Positions 8,909 through 17,379 of a DNA stretch of 64,000 nt are shown here, one piece after another (position 1 is the first letter of the stretch; every line of letters begins with the position of its first letter). Position numbers and translations under genes: made by a program. This DNA is from Sphingomonas sp. DG1-23 (GTDB taxonomy: Bacteria > Pseudomonadota > Alphaproteobacteria > Sphingomonadales > Sphingomonadaceae), in NCBI RefSeq assembly GCF_030730875.1, contig NZ_JAVAMA010000008.1:179006-243005 (forward strand), in the 5' to 3' direction. The notes under the pieces were generated by a model that had not been told where the DNA came from, did no database searches, and saw only the letters and a program-made list of their open reading frames with translations.

Positions 8909-8975
8909 CCACCCGATTTCGCCGTTCGACGGCGGAGTCCCGCCCCGTTGGGTGCGAGTGTCTGGATTGGGGTGG
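8909..8975 (+). repeat. MITE-like palindromic repeat, copy A
   Basis: This is a 67-base element starting CCACCCGA and ending in a near match to the reverse complement (TTGGGGTGG), with an internal dyad GCCGTTCGACGGC. It is almost identical, in opposite orientation, to 9649-9714: by eye there is one single-base length difference and two substitutions. Confidence 0.75.
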
Positions 8976-9095
8976 TAACCTGCCCGTTTGCTTTCAAGGC
9001 CGTGAGGCGGGATAGCTGCTGTTCCGGGCTAGGCGCGCGCGAACGACCGCTAACGCCCCACTAGCGGACCTCGGGGAATACCGCATAGTTATGAG

Positions 9096-9641
9096 ATGAA
9101 AATTGCCGAACTTCGAACCATGATGAACGACGCTTTCTCGCGTGCCGGTCTCAAAGAACAGAAGCTGTTTCCGAAAGGCACGAAGGCGTGGTGCTTGCCC
9201 GAGGGCGAGTTGATCCGCTTCTTCCAGCCTCAGCCATATCGCCGGGTATGGGGATTCGTTTTCACGGGGTACGTCGGAATTGAAATCCCGCGGCTGCGAT
9301 CCTGGCTGGCAAGCCACCCCTCTGGCGATCCGGGCATTTTTCATCACAGCTTCGTAACACATCACACATTGAACGATGCTGATCGGGAAATGTTTATGAC
9401 CGACCTCGAACAGCGAGTTCCCACCGACCAATGGGCAGCGCTCATCCGCGCCAAATTGGAGAAACTACCGTCATCGCTCGACGATCTAGTTTCAGCCTGT
9501 CGTGAAAACTCTGATACGTTGAATGGGCTACAAAGACCGATCTTCCCGCAGGCATGGCCCTTTTTGCTCCGGTGGGCGGAAGCGCCAGACGCCGTGGCAG
9601 AGATCCCTAAAATTGGTGCCGATGGCTCGGCAATCGGATGA
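9096..9641 (+). CDS. Protein of unknown function between inverted repeats
   Basis: The 181-residue protein starts at the ATG at 9096 (MKIAELRTMMNDAFSRAG). It is a soluble-looking protein with an aromatic-rich central part (FFQPQPYRRVWGFVFTGYVG) and a paired histidine stretch (GIFHHSFVTHHTLNDADR); the C-terminus is WPFLLRWAEAPDAVAEI. I do not recognise the family with confidence. It resembles small cytoplasmic proteins often found as isolated cargo genes. It is enclosed by two inverted copies of a 67-base repeat (8909-8975 and 9649-9714), the second starting seven bases after its stop codon. Confidence 0.55.
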   Translation: MKIAELRTMMNDAFSRAGLKEQKLFPKGTKAWCLPEGELIRFFQPQPYRRVWGFVFTGYVGIEIPRLRSWLASHPSGDPGIFHHSFVTHHTLNDADREMFMTDLEQRVPTDQWAALIRAKLEKLPSSLDDLVSACRENSDTLNGLQRPIFPQAWPFLLRWAEAPDAVAEIPKIGADGSAIG

Positions 9642-9648
9642 CTGCTTT

Positions 9649-9714
9649 CCACCCGAATCCGGACACTCGCACCCAACGGGCGGGACTCCGCCGTCGAACG
9701 GCGAAATCGGGTGG
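9649..9714 (-). repeat. MITE-like palindromic repeat, copy B
   Basis: This is the inverted partner of the element at 8909-8975. It has an exact 8-base terminal inverted repeat, CCACCCGA at one end and TCGGGTGG at the other, and the same internal dyad around the CGCCGTCGAACGGCG core. Related but degraded sequences occur at 11661-11755, 12606-12701 and about 17035-17280. Confidence 0.75.
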
Positions 9715-9773
9715 TTTCAGACCATCGGCTTTTGGGGCTGCATCTGTCTTTGCGGAGATGGATGGCCGTCGAG

Positions 9774-11390
9774 TCAGCGTATCGAGCTCGTCCTCGCGAG
9801 GATGGCGAGTTTGCGCTCGAACTCGCCGCCATCGTTGGCGAGACGCGAAATGCGTGCCGAATGCCACAAATGCCGCCGCCCGGTTTCGAGCTGTCCCGCC
9901 TCTAGCTCGTAAATGGCGAGCCGTTCGCAGGCCTGTGCCTTCATCGGTTCGTCGTCGAAACCATCCCGATCGCACGACAGCGCGTACAGCTTCATCGCGC
10001 CTTCCCCGTCTCCCAGTTTCTCCAGCACCTCGCCACTCCACAATGGCGTCACGGGACGGCGATCGGCGTCGAGATCGAAACGCGCAAGCAACCGGACCGC
10101 CGCGGACTTCAGCCGGGGCGAGGTGACGTCCGACAGCAGCCGCAGCATATAGACATCGGCCTGCGCGAACCGTTCGGGCGCCACCTGCAACAGGAGCTCG
10201 CTCAAAGCGACTGCGCGATCACCGCCCTGGCCGGTCATGCGTCCGCGAAACGCTTGGAGCAGCGCTTCATCGAGCAACTGCTCCACCGCCATCGGTGCCG
10301 GCCTCGCGCCGATCGTGCGCGCGACGTCTGCCATCGGCCGGTCGAAGTCGATCGCCTTGCCGCCCATCACCCAGCTATCGAAGAACGCGAGGCCGAAAGG
10401 TTGACGGAGCACGTCTGCGTAATCGAGCTGGGCCAGAGCGGAGGGCGTGTCCGCATTGGCAAGGAAGATGAAGGTCAGTTTCTTGTCCGGCACACGCAGG
10501 AACAAGGCGGACTCGGCTTGGCCATAGCCGAAGACCCAATGGAGGCGCGTCCCTGCGCTCACCTGCGTGAACCAGCCATAGCCGTAAGGATGTCCGTTCC
10601 GCGGCGACGTCAGGCGATCATAGGCAGTTTGGTCGATCAGCGTGTTACGATCGAGCGCGGCGGCATATTTGGCGAGGTCGTCGATCGTAGAGATCAGTCC
10701 CGAGGCAGGATAAGCCGCGTCCCAGTCGTAAGGCCGCTCGACATAGTTCCAGCCTGTCGGGGAGCTTTCGGCCTGGTAGCGCCTGACGGCACGGGGCGCG
10801 AGCGGGCTGGCCTTCTGATAACCCGTCATCGTGTCCGTCATGCCGAGCGGAGTCAGAATCCGCTGGCGATTCTGCACCACATAGCTCTGCGGTGAGCCCG
10901 TGGCGCTGATCTTGTCGAAAAGGCCCGACAGGAGATTGAAGCGGGCGCCATTATAGACATAGGTCTCGCCCGGCCGGTCCCCCGCGCTCATGCTGAGCAC
11001 ATCGCCGAGCGTGATGTTGGGGTCGCCAACACCTTCCGGCGGATGCCAGCCGGTGTTGAGCGGATAGGCAAGCAGCGGATCATCCAGCCGGATCTTTCCC
11101 TCCGCTTCGAGCTGGCTCAGGATGATCCCGGTCATGGACTTGGTGACCGAGGCGATGCCGAATAGCGAGTTGGACATGATCGGCGCGCCCGAGCCCCGGT
11201 CCGCAACGCCTTCCTGATGGCGATAGACGATCTTGCCGTCGCGCACGACAGCAGCGCTGAAGCCCGGCAGCTCGAGCTGGACTGCGATACGATGCAGGCG
11301 GGCGGTGAAGTCGGCGTCGCGGGGCTGCGCCTGAACGGGTGAAGCGAGGCAAGCGATCCCAAGCGCCAGGATCCAGAACCGCAAACGCAT
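9774..11390 (-). CDS. Exported serine hydrolase (class C beta-lactamase / penicillin-binding-protein-like)
   Basis: This 538-residue protein starts with a signal peptide (cleavage near VQAQ, residue 22). The serine beta-lactamase-like domain covers residues 25 to about 330: the nucleophile motif is S81-V-T-K84 in FGIASVTKSM. The second motif region reads PGETYVYNG where FxYSN is usual, so the tyrosine and asparagine are adjacent rather than separated by one residue. A histidine-containing third motif is likely at LHWVFGYG. The remaining 200 residues form an alpha-helical extension with TPR-like spacing (LLDEALLQAFRGRM ... ACERLAIYELEAGQL). Such proteins act as peptidases or esterases in the periplasm. 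Antibiotic hydrolysis should not be assumed. Confidence 0.75.
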   Translation of the reverse strand: MRLRFWILALGIACLASPVQAQPRDADFTARLHRIAVQLELPGFSAAVVRDGKIVYRHQEGVADRGSGAPIMSNSLFGIASVTKSMTGIILSQLEAEGKIRLDDPLLAYPLNTGWHPPEGVGDPNITLGDVLSMSAGDRPGETYVYNGARFNLLSGLFDKISATGSPQSYVVQNRQRILTPLGMTDTMTGYQKASPLAPRAVRRYQAESSPTGWNYVERPYDWDAAYPASGLISTIDDLAKYAAALDRNTLIDQTAYDRLTSPRNGHPYGYGWFTQVSAGTRLHWVFGYGQAESALFLRVPDKKLTFIFLANADTPSALAQLDYADVLRQPFGLAFFDSWVMGGKAIDFDRPMADVARTIGARPAPMAVEQLLDEALLQAFRGRMTGQGGDRAVALSELLLQVAPERFAQADVYMLRLLSDVTSPRLKSAAVRLLARFDLDADRRPVTPLWSGEVLEKLGDGEGAMKLYALSCDRDGFDDEPMKAQACERLAIYELEAGQLETGRRHLWHSARISRLANDGGEFERKLAILARTSSIR

Positions 11391-11660
11391 GCACGTCTCC
11401 CTGATCCGATTCGGTGCCGAAACATGCAGTACAATGAAACCGGTTACAATATCACTGCTCGACCCCGCATCGCATTCGATGACCGGCACAGGATAAGACA
11501 AGTCCCTTTGCGGCCGGACACTTGCCGGTCGGGAAGGCGACCGGCTTTGATTTTCGCCTGACCCGCATCCAATGTTTGCGATTGGGGCGGTAGCTGCCGT
11601 TTCCTCGGACGATGAACCAATGTCCGCTTATCGGCAGCGCCGCGGCGACCGTGAACGACC

Positions 11661-11755
11661 GACATCGGGGCGTTAGCCGACCGGCAGGTTCCCGCTCCAA
11701 AGCGGACCGGCAGGTTGTGGCAACCGCGTCGCCCGGAACGTCCGAGATCGGGTGG
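11661..11755 (+). repeat. Dispersed intergenic repeat, direct copy 1
   Basis: About 95 bases running from a GACATCGGGGCGTTAGCCGA start to a GAGATCGGGTGG end. The copy at 12606-12701 has the same start, the same GGCAGGTT and AAGCGGA words and the same end, in the same orientation, with a diverged middle. Confidence 0.65.
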
Positions 11756-11930
11756 AAAGCGGAAATGACGGCTTTCGCCGATAGCTGCGGTTCGCGGCGC
11801 GCTGGTTCAACGATGGGTGCCCTTGCGCCGGCTACTGACGCACTGCGATTGGCTGTTCGCCGCCGCGCAGATTTGCTGGCTTTCAGAAAAACGGGGTTTG
11901 TGAAGTTCGGGGTCATATCCTGCAACTCGT

Positions 11931-12125
11931 CTAGAACCGTATCGAGAAGCGGCATGGTGATCGATGATTCATACGCGCGCGCGTCAATGCATCGTCAGCC
12001 TCAACGATCAGGCTGACCACCATTCCCCGGTCATACGCGTAAAGTGTAGCCGGTTGCGCCAGCAATCTACGCGCCCCCTCGGCGGATCCCCGAGCCCGTT
12101 CTACATGTCTATCGTAATCGTCCAT
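11931..12125 (-). CDS. Small hypothetical protein downstream of Imm53
   Basis: This 64-residue frame starts at an ATG at 12125, only 14 bases after the stop of the Imm53-like gene, and reads DDYDRHVERARGSAEGARRL and VVSLIVEADDALTRARMNHR. It is helical and charged, with gene-like composition, so it may be a second immunity-cluster protein. There is no strong ribosome-binding site. A further in-frame-looking start at 11955 (MPLLDTVLDELQDMTPNFTN) loses coding character after some 25 codons as it runs toward the repeat at 11755, so the cluster appears eroded. I cannot name a family. Confidence 0.4.
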   Translation of the reverse strand: MDDYDRHVERARGSAEGARRLLAQPATLYAYDRGMVVSLIVEADDALTRARMNHRSPCRFSIRF

Positions 12126-12139
12126 AATCGCCGAAGCCG

Positions 12140-12472
12140 CTATTCTCCGCCGGACGCAACGACCGCTCTCCGCTCACTGGCGGGTGTCATGGCCCAGTCT
12201 CGGAACGTTTCCAGAAGGGATCGAAGGTGAAGGGGGCCGCCAGCTCCGTGAAAGACATTAGTTTCCGTCCAGCAAGTCCACCAATCGGTCTCATGCTCAT
12301 AGTTGTGCGCGATCGGTTCGAAGGCCCGCCCGTCGCAATCCGTTCCGGCCAGATCTATTTTTACGAACCAACCAGGGTTGTCGATGGTGCCGATTTCCGG
12401 ACCGAAGCCATGCTCCCAATCCCCATCGCATTGCGCCTCATACCAGTGAGCAAGCCAATCCAGCACTTCCAT
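12140..12472 (-). CDS. Immunity protein 53 (Imm53) family
   Basis: The 110-residue protein matches the Imm53 pattern: an N-terminal LDWLAHWYEAQCDGDWEHGFG block, then IDNPGWFVKIDLAGT, and a tryptophan-rich centre (ETDWWTCWTETNVFHGAGGP). Imm53 proteins neutralise cognate toxins delivered by polymorphic toxin systems, and stand-alone copies are widespread. No toxin gene lies in the flanks, so here it is an orphan immunity gene. It and the small gene after it sit between two direct copies of a 95-base repeat (11661-11755 and 12606-12701), which suggests arrival or shuffling as a cassette. Confidence 0.75.
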   Translation of the reverse strand: MEVLDWLAHWYEAQCDGDWEHGFGPEIGTIDNPGWFVKIDLAGTDCDGRAFEPIAHNYEHETDWWTCWTETNVFHGAGGPLHLRSLLETFRDWAMTPASERRAVVASGGE

Positions 12473-12605
12473 GCGATCAAGCTAGCGGCCTGGTCGTCAC
12501 GTGTGAAGGAACGACAGCTGACAATCGCTTGTCGCAGTTCGGCGGCACCACGCCACGTGAGCGAACGGCGGCTTTCGAACATGACGGCCACCAATGTGTA
12601 TGCCC

Positions 12606-12701
12606 GACTTCGGGGCGTTAGCCGATAGGCAGGTTTCGGGCCTGAAAGCGGAGCGGCGGGTTGCGGCAGCGGGGTAACCGGGAATGTCCCAGATCGGGTG
12701 G
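12606..12701 (+). repeat. Dispersed intergenic repeat, direct copy 2
   Basis: The partner of 11661-11755, some 945 bases away in the same orientation. It is followed by ggtagctgccgttcga, a word that also recurs near 11590 and 17050 in the other copies of this family. Confidence 0.65.
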
Positions 12702-12861
12702 GTAGCTGCCGTTCGAAAGGAACTCGAGGTCCAACAGCAATCGGCCAATTCTTCGGAACCGGTAGGCACCGCAACCCGTTCGTAGCGCATCGCAGGCAGA
12801 ACGAGTTTGGGCGCTTGCGGCTGAGAGCCACCATGCTCCCGCCTTCCGGCTGGAGCTTCGT

Positions 12862-13107
12862 ATGCCTCGCTACTTCTTTCACGTACAAGACGGGCAGGAC
12901 TATACGGACCCTCAAGTCGCCGTGCTTGAGGACCTAGAAGCCGCGCGGCGCGAGGCCGTTCGGGTCGCGGCTGCGCTCTTGGCAGAGCATCACGAGAAGT
13001 TCTGGGACGCCGGGGAGTGGTCGATGCAGGTAGTCAATGACCAGAACATGACACTCTTCCAGCTGACGTTTTTCGTGACCGAAAGCGCTGTCATCTCGAA
13101 GAGCTAG
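12862..13107 (+). CDS. DUF6894 family protein
   Basis: The 81-residue protein opens with MPRYFFHVQDGQDYTDPQ, the hallmark of DUF6894 (a Tyr-Phe-Phe-His start, an acidic turn, then an E-A-x-R-x-E-A helix, here LEAARREAVRVAAALLAEHH). The rest is WSMQVVNDQNMTLFQLTFFV, a short beta-hairpin that closes the fold. The function is unknown. A GGAG lies just before the ATG. A second DUF6894 gene sits at 14163, on the far side of a Crp/Fnr regulator; this company is common in alphaproteobacteria and suggests stress-related control. Confidence 0.85.
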   Translation: MPRYFFHVQDGQDYTDPQVAVLEDLEAARREAVRVAAALLAEHHEKFWDAGEWSMQVVNDQNMTLFQLTFFVTESAVISKS

Positions 13108-13358
13108 GCTCCTCCGGCGCGGCTTGTGCGTCGTCAGCTTTTTTGCCGCTCATTCGAGGCTGCTTTATCCTCGTTGTTTCGACCAGACGGGAGTGCTGTA
13201 AATTCTCAATTAGGATTGGGTGAGAGCTGCCCGTCAGCGGAACAGGACGGAGGCAGCCGGGCGCCCTTTGCTTCCGAGCTGCTCGGTTGCCTAGGATCAT
13301 TACGGAACCGGACTTCGATGAGGAGGTTGCTGGTTGGGATAGCTGGAGGATCTTAGAA

Positions 13359-14081
13359 ATGCCGCGCGACTACTTCGAGGCGTGGATTAGCAAGATGCAT
13401 GCCCTTAACACGCTGCAGGAGAGCGATATCGCAGCGATCCGTAAGCTACCCACGCGCAGCGTGGAAATTACATCGGGGACAACCATCATCAGCGAAGGTC
13501 AACTTGTTTCGGAGTGTTGCATCCTCCTTGAGGGCTTCGCTTGCCGATCAAAGCTTAACAGGGAGGGTGGACGTCAAATCGTCTCCTTCCACATGGCGGG
13601 GGACATGCTCGACATCCAGCATTTGCTATTCGACAAGGCTGACCACAATGTGGAGGCCATCTCGGCCGCGACAGTCGTATTCTTCCCCATGGCCGATCTA
13701 CGCAAGATCGTGGACGACAATTCAGGCATTGCCAAAGCTCTCTGGCGCGACTGCCTAGTCGACGCCTCCATCTTCCGAGAATGGGTGCTTAATGTCGGCC
13801 GACGCGACGCAAAGTCGCGTGTCGCCCACATGCTATGCGAGTTTGCCGCCAGGCGAGAGGCTGCCGGACTCGGCAGTCCGGAACGATTTGATTTACCTAT
13901 GACGCAGGAGCAGATCGGCGACGCCACAGGCCTCACCGCCGTGCATGTAAACCGCATGCTTCGTCAGCTGGAGGAGGAAGGGGTGTTCGAGCGCAATGGC
14001 CGCAATGTCCGGATTAGCGATTGGGCACAGATGAAGCGCGTGGCGGAATTTGATGACGGCTACCTGCATCTGGCAGCCTGA
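13359..14081 (+). CDS. Crp/Fnr family transcriptional regulator
   Basis: The protein has 240 residues from the ATG at 13359, which has GGAGG nine bases upstream; an earlier in-frame TTG (13287) has no such site. The N-terminal cyclic-nucleotide-binding-like barrel runs over ISEGQLVSECCILLEGFACR and VSFHMAGDMLDIQHLLF. The long dimer helix follows, and the C-terminal winged helix has the recognition segment MTQEQIGDATGLTAVHVNRM, close to the Crp/Fnr HTH consensus. There is no N-terminal cysteine cluster for an Fnr-type iron-sulphur centre. The conserved Arg/Ser phosphate-binding pair of Crp is not evident, so the ligand is unknown. DUF6894 genes flank it on both sides. Confidence 0.9.
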   Translation: MPRDYFEAWISKMHALNTLQESDIAAIRKLPTRSVEITSGTTIISEGQLVSECCILLEGFACRSKLNREGGRQIVSFHMAGDMLDIQHLLFDKADHNVEAISAATVVFFPMADLRKIVDDNSGIAKALWRDCLVDASIFREWVLNVGRRDAKSRVAHMLCEFAARREAAGLGSPERFDLPMTQEQIGDATGLTAVHVNRMLRQLEEEGVFERNGRNVRISDWAQMKRVAEFDDGYLHLAA

Positions 14082-14162
14082 GTCCGTTGCAGCCGATAGG
14101 CTTTGCACTGTGCCGCTTTCGAGGCTGCCGGATAAAGTCGGTGCGACAGTCGTTGTCGGGTG

Positions 14163-14405
14163 ATGGTACGCTACTACCTGCACCTTGAAGAGTGCGGCAC
14201 CCTCACCGAGGATAGGGAGGGTGTTGAGCTGGCAGACGCCGCCTTTGCTCGCGAACTGGCGGTGCGGGCGGCACGTGACGTCATGAGCCACGAAGTGAAG
14301 CATGGTCGGCTGTGTCTCTCCTGTACCATTGTGATCTCGGATGCTGCCGGCCGGGAGCTGGAACGGATGCCGTTCAAGGATGCGCTGACGCTGACCGGCA
14401 TTTAG
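14163..14405 (+). CDS. DUF6894 family protein
   Basis: An 80-residue member of DUF6894: MVRYYLHLEECGTLTEDREG at the start, then LADAAFARELAVRAARDVMS and a closing hairpin LSCTIVISDAAGRELERMPF. The ATG at 14163 is taken as the start; a GTG one codon earlier is also in frame. It follows the Crp/Fnr gene by 81 bases on the same strand and may be cotranscribed with it. The role is unknown. Confidence 0.8.
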   Translation: MVRYYLHLEECGTLTEDREGVELADAAFARELAVRAARDVMSHEVKHGRLCLSCTIVISDAAGRELERMPFKDALTLTGI

Positions 14406-14721
14406 GTCGTGCCCAGCAAGCTGAACCAATCGATAATAGTGCATCACCTCGGGTACGCTGTCACCGCAAGCCCGGATGTTCCGACGAACTGCTATTCAGC
14501 GCGGGCGTTCGCGAGCGCGGCGAGAAGTATCGCGACGTACAGTCTATCGATAACGCGTTGCAGGCCAGCTATCGGCGTCCCGTCCCACACGACCTGCGCA
14601 TAGCCGTTGAACGAGCGCTACGCTTAATGTCCGCAACGGGGCGGAAGCAGTCGCAGGGTGCTGCTGGTCCATCACCTCACTGCGTTCGCTGCACGGCTAC
14701 TTCCGGCCGCGGAGATGAACA
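14406..14721. other. Gene-free interval
   Basis: Some 316 bases between the second DUF6894 gene and the recombinase. Nothing recognisable is seen. Confidence 0.3.
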
Positions 14722-15354
14722 ATGGGACATTCACACCATGATCCTGTGATGCAGGGCCGGCCTGCGTGGAACGCTAGCAAGATGGTCGGCACCAAACGAC
14801 CGCTGACACAGAAGCAGATCTGGGCTGTCCGCTTTTTCCCGGATCGGGAGGCGCGCCTCCGTGACAGGGCACTGTTCGACCTCGCGATCGACAGCAAGTT
14901 GCGGGGCTGTGATCTGGTGAAGATCAAGATCGGCGATCTGCTGGCCGGAGCCGATATGAGGACCCGGGCGATCGTCATCCAGCAAAAGACCGGGAGACCG
15001 GTCCGATTCGAACTGACGGCTGATGTGAGAGTAAGTCTCGTTGCGTGGCTTCAATGTCGCGGCGGCGGCGCCGACGATTATGCTTTCCCGAGCCGCGTCG
15101 ATCACACCGGCCATCTCAGCACGGGGCAATATGCTCGGCTTCTGGATGAATGGGTCGAGGCTGTCGGACTTCGCCGCGCCGAGTACGGCACGCACTCGCT
15201 CCGTCGTACAAAAGGATCGATGACCTACAGGGCCACCGGAAACATTCGCGCGCTTCAGATACTGTTGGGCCACACGAAGATCGAGAACACCGTTCGGTAT
15301 CTGGGCGTCGATGTCGAAGATGCCCTGATCCTCGCGAAGCGGACGGAAATCTGA
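14722..15354 (+). CDS. Small tyrosine recombinase
   Basis: This 210-residue protein is essentially the catalytic domain of the tyrosine recombinases with a short N-terminal extension. All catalytic positions are visible: Arg61 (DSKLRGCDL), Lys89 (QQKTGRP), H158-S-L-R161, His184 (LLGHT) and the nucleophile Tyr193 (TVRYLGV). The N-terminal core-binding domain of full integrases is missing, but compact proteins of this type are frequent in sphingomonads, so this is probably a complete member rather than a truncation. A GGAG lies before the ATG. No directly adjacent att-like duplication was found. Confidence 0.85.
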   Translation: MGHSHHDPVMQGRPAWNASKMVGTKRPLTQKQIWAVRFFPDREARLRDRALFDLAIDSKLRGCDLVKIKIGDLLAGADMRTRAIVIQQKTGRPVRFELTADVRVSLVAWLQCRGGGADDYAFPSRVDHTGHLSTGQYARLLDEWVEAVGLRRAEYGTHSLRRTKGSMTYRATGNIRALQILLGHTKIENTVRYLGVDVEDALILAKRTEI

Positions 15355-15605
15355 TCCGGGAGCGACCCGCCCCGAAGTCGGACATCCAGGGCGTTCCAGA
15401 AGTTCCCCAAAAGCGGAAGCTGGTTCAGGTTTGACTTAGCGCCTGGCCTCCGGCCGACAGCGGCCAGTTCGCTTTGCCCTGCCACCGCGCCATTGCCGCC
15501 TGTGGCCGCAGGCTGGGCTTTCTGGGCTGCGCCTACACGAGCAGTCAGGACTTGCTCGCGTCCGCGATACGACTACACCTGTGGTCTTCGACGATCGGGA
15601 CGCAA

Positions 15606-16907
15606 ATGCGCTACTCTTCCGGCCTCGCACTCGCACTGGTGGCCGCCGTTCCAGCCTACGCGGCAACGCCCCTCGAGGGGCAGTGGATCCTGACGGTAGA
15701 CCGGTTTGGTACTCCGGAATATTCCACCCTCAACCTTCTGCTCTCTCAGACCGTTGTGACAGGCGATTGGGACGGAGACGTTGCAAAGGGTAGCTATCGC
15801 GCCGGGGCCCTGACTTTCAGTGTCTCGGACAAGAACGGCGCAGTATATCGCTTTGAGGGGCGTCAGGTGGGCGACACATTGCGCGGCGTCGCCGACTACC
15901 CGGACAACAACTTCCCCGACAAGCGCTTGAGGTTCAACTTCACCGCGCGCCGCGTGCCCGACCGACCGACCGGCGGTCCCCGCCTCGTTGAGTTTGCACC
16001 GGAAGACTTTGCCAATAGCTTCTCGGCCGAACGCGCGCCGGTCCTGACCCTGTGGCCCGGCGACACCCTGCGTACCATGACAATCGATTCGGGCGGTGTC
16101 GACGCCTCGGGGAAGACCCGGGCGCTGTTCGGCAACCCGCAAACCGGCCCCTTCTTCGTAGCGGGAGCAGCGCAAGGCGACACCCTGGCGATACACATCG
16201 TTAAACTCACACTCAATCGAGACTGGGCGGACAGCCTTGATACGATCGTCGTGCGAGCGCTCGGGCCCGGGTTCTCGGCGAAAGCGGCCACGCTCGGCAA
16301 GCCGGTACGCTGGCGACTGGACCCCATCAAGGGATATGCAACGCCCGAACGCACGACCGGGAAGCTCGCGAACTACCGCGTGCCGCTGCGGCCCATGCTT
16401 GGCGGCCTGGGCCTCGCCAGCGGCTCCGGCTCGCCTCCGCTTTCAACCGGGGATACCGGTCGCGCCGGTGGTAACATGGACTTCCCAGAGGTGGTGGAAG
16501 GTAACACAGTCTATCTGCCCGTCCAGCAGCCCGGCGCACTGCTGTACCTGGGTGATGCCCACGCGCTGCAGGGCGATGGAGAAACAAGCCAATATGCCCT
16601 CGAGACGTCGATGGACGTCACCGTGCGGATCGAGCTGATCAAGGGCAAGGCGGTGCCGATGCCACGCATCGAATCTCCAAGCGAGCTCATGGTGCTTGGG
16701 CAGGCAGGCTCGCTGGACGAAGCGCTCAAGGCGGCCAGCAGCGGTCTCATACAGTGGCTGCAGCAGGATTACGGGCTGAGCCTGTCGGAAGTCGCGCAGG
16801 TGCTTGGCACTTCGGTGCGGTTCAGTGTGCCCAACCTCGCGGGGCGTAGCGTCGGCGTGGCGGCGAGGATCGACAAGGCTCGGCTACCGCAGAAAGATGC
16901 GAACTGA
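15606..16907 (+). CDS. Exported acetamidase/formamidase family protein
   Basis: The 433-residue protein is read from an ATG at 15606 that gives a signal peptide (LALALVAAVPAYAATP). Residues 18-125 form a lipocalin-like N-terminal domain (PLEGQWILTVDRFGTPEYST). The rest is the FmdA/AmdA fold: GDTLAIHIVKL, PLRPMLGGLGLAS, and the signature GGNMDFPEVVEGNTVYLPVQ followed by GALLYLGDAHALQGDGE. The family hydrolyses short-chain amides with a metal in the active site, and the His/Asp residues of the GDAHALQGDGE loop are present. Export is unusual for the classical cytoplasmic enzymes but known for relatives in this clade. The natural substrate is not evident. Confidence 0.85.
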   Translation: MRYSSGLALALVAAVPAYAATPLEGQWILTVDRFGTPEYSTLNLLLSQTVVTGDWDGDVAKGSYRAGALTFSVSDKNGAVYRFEGRQVGDTLRGVADYPDNNFPDKRLRFNFTARRVPDRPTGGPRLVEFAPEDFANSFSAERAPVLTLWPGDTLRTMTIDSGGVDASGKTRALFGNPQTGPFFVAGAAQGDTLAIHIVKLTLNRDWADSLDTIVVRALGPGFSAKAATLGKPVRWRLDPIKGYATPERTTGKLANYRVPLRPMLGGLGLASGSGSPPLSTGDTGRAGGNMDFPEVVEGNTVYLPVQQPGALLYLGDAHALQGDGETSQYALETSMDVTVRIELIKGKAVPMPRIESPSELMVLGQAGSLDEALKAASSGLIQWLQQDYGLSLSEVAQVLGTSVRFSVPNLAGRSVGVAARIDKARLPQKDAN

Positions 16908-17034
16908 CCAGTTGTGCCACCGGAAGGCAGGCACCACAGTCCACGGCAACGGGCGATGTGCTCGCGCTTCAACCTACATATCTTGCTTAGCTTACCCGCC
17001 TCCGGTGGCCATTTACGTGCAGAGGGGACTGTCT

Positions 17035-17280
17035 GCACTTGAGGGCGCTAGCTGCCGTTCTCGAACCGAACTTACCGGCCACTTTTTGGGAACGCTGCGA
17101 CGAGGCTCAAAGACCGACATTTGGACGTATAGCTGCAGGCGCGAGCTCCATGAACAGGCGTCCGCTTACGCTACCCCGGCGCCCGAAGCGGCCGTTCTGC
17201 TTTCCACCCGATTTCGGACATTCCGGCCGCGGAGGCGGATGCCGAAATCGGACTGGCAATTAACGCCCCGCTAACGGGCA
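17035..17280 (+). repeat. Degenerate intergenic repeat cluster
   Basis: This stretch carries pieces of the same repeat family seen at 8.9, 9.6, 11.7 and 12.6 kb: gctagctgccgttc near 17047, agaccgacatttgg near 17110 and ccacccgatttcgg near 17204. The last forms a hairpin with ccgaaatcgg near 17245. The end has ttaacgccccgctaacgg, related to the gctaacgccccactagcgg beside copy A. No gene is supported here. Confidence 0.55.
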
Positions 17281-17379
17281 TTAGAAGGTTGGTTCGATAT
17301 GGCCTTACCGGACTATCGAAGGTTACCGATTGAGCGTCTGCGACCAGGCTCATCGCCGGGAGGACAACTTCCATCGCTG

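Noticed and set aside
9774..11390. Beta-lactam resistance gene
   Set aside because: The family includes many peptidases and esterases. The second motif is irregular and the C-terminal extension is not found in known resistance enzymes.
14722..15354. Truncated integrase pseudogene
   Set aside because: All catalytic residues are present, a ribosome-binding site precedes the ATG, and compact recombinases of this size are known.
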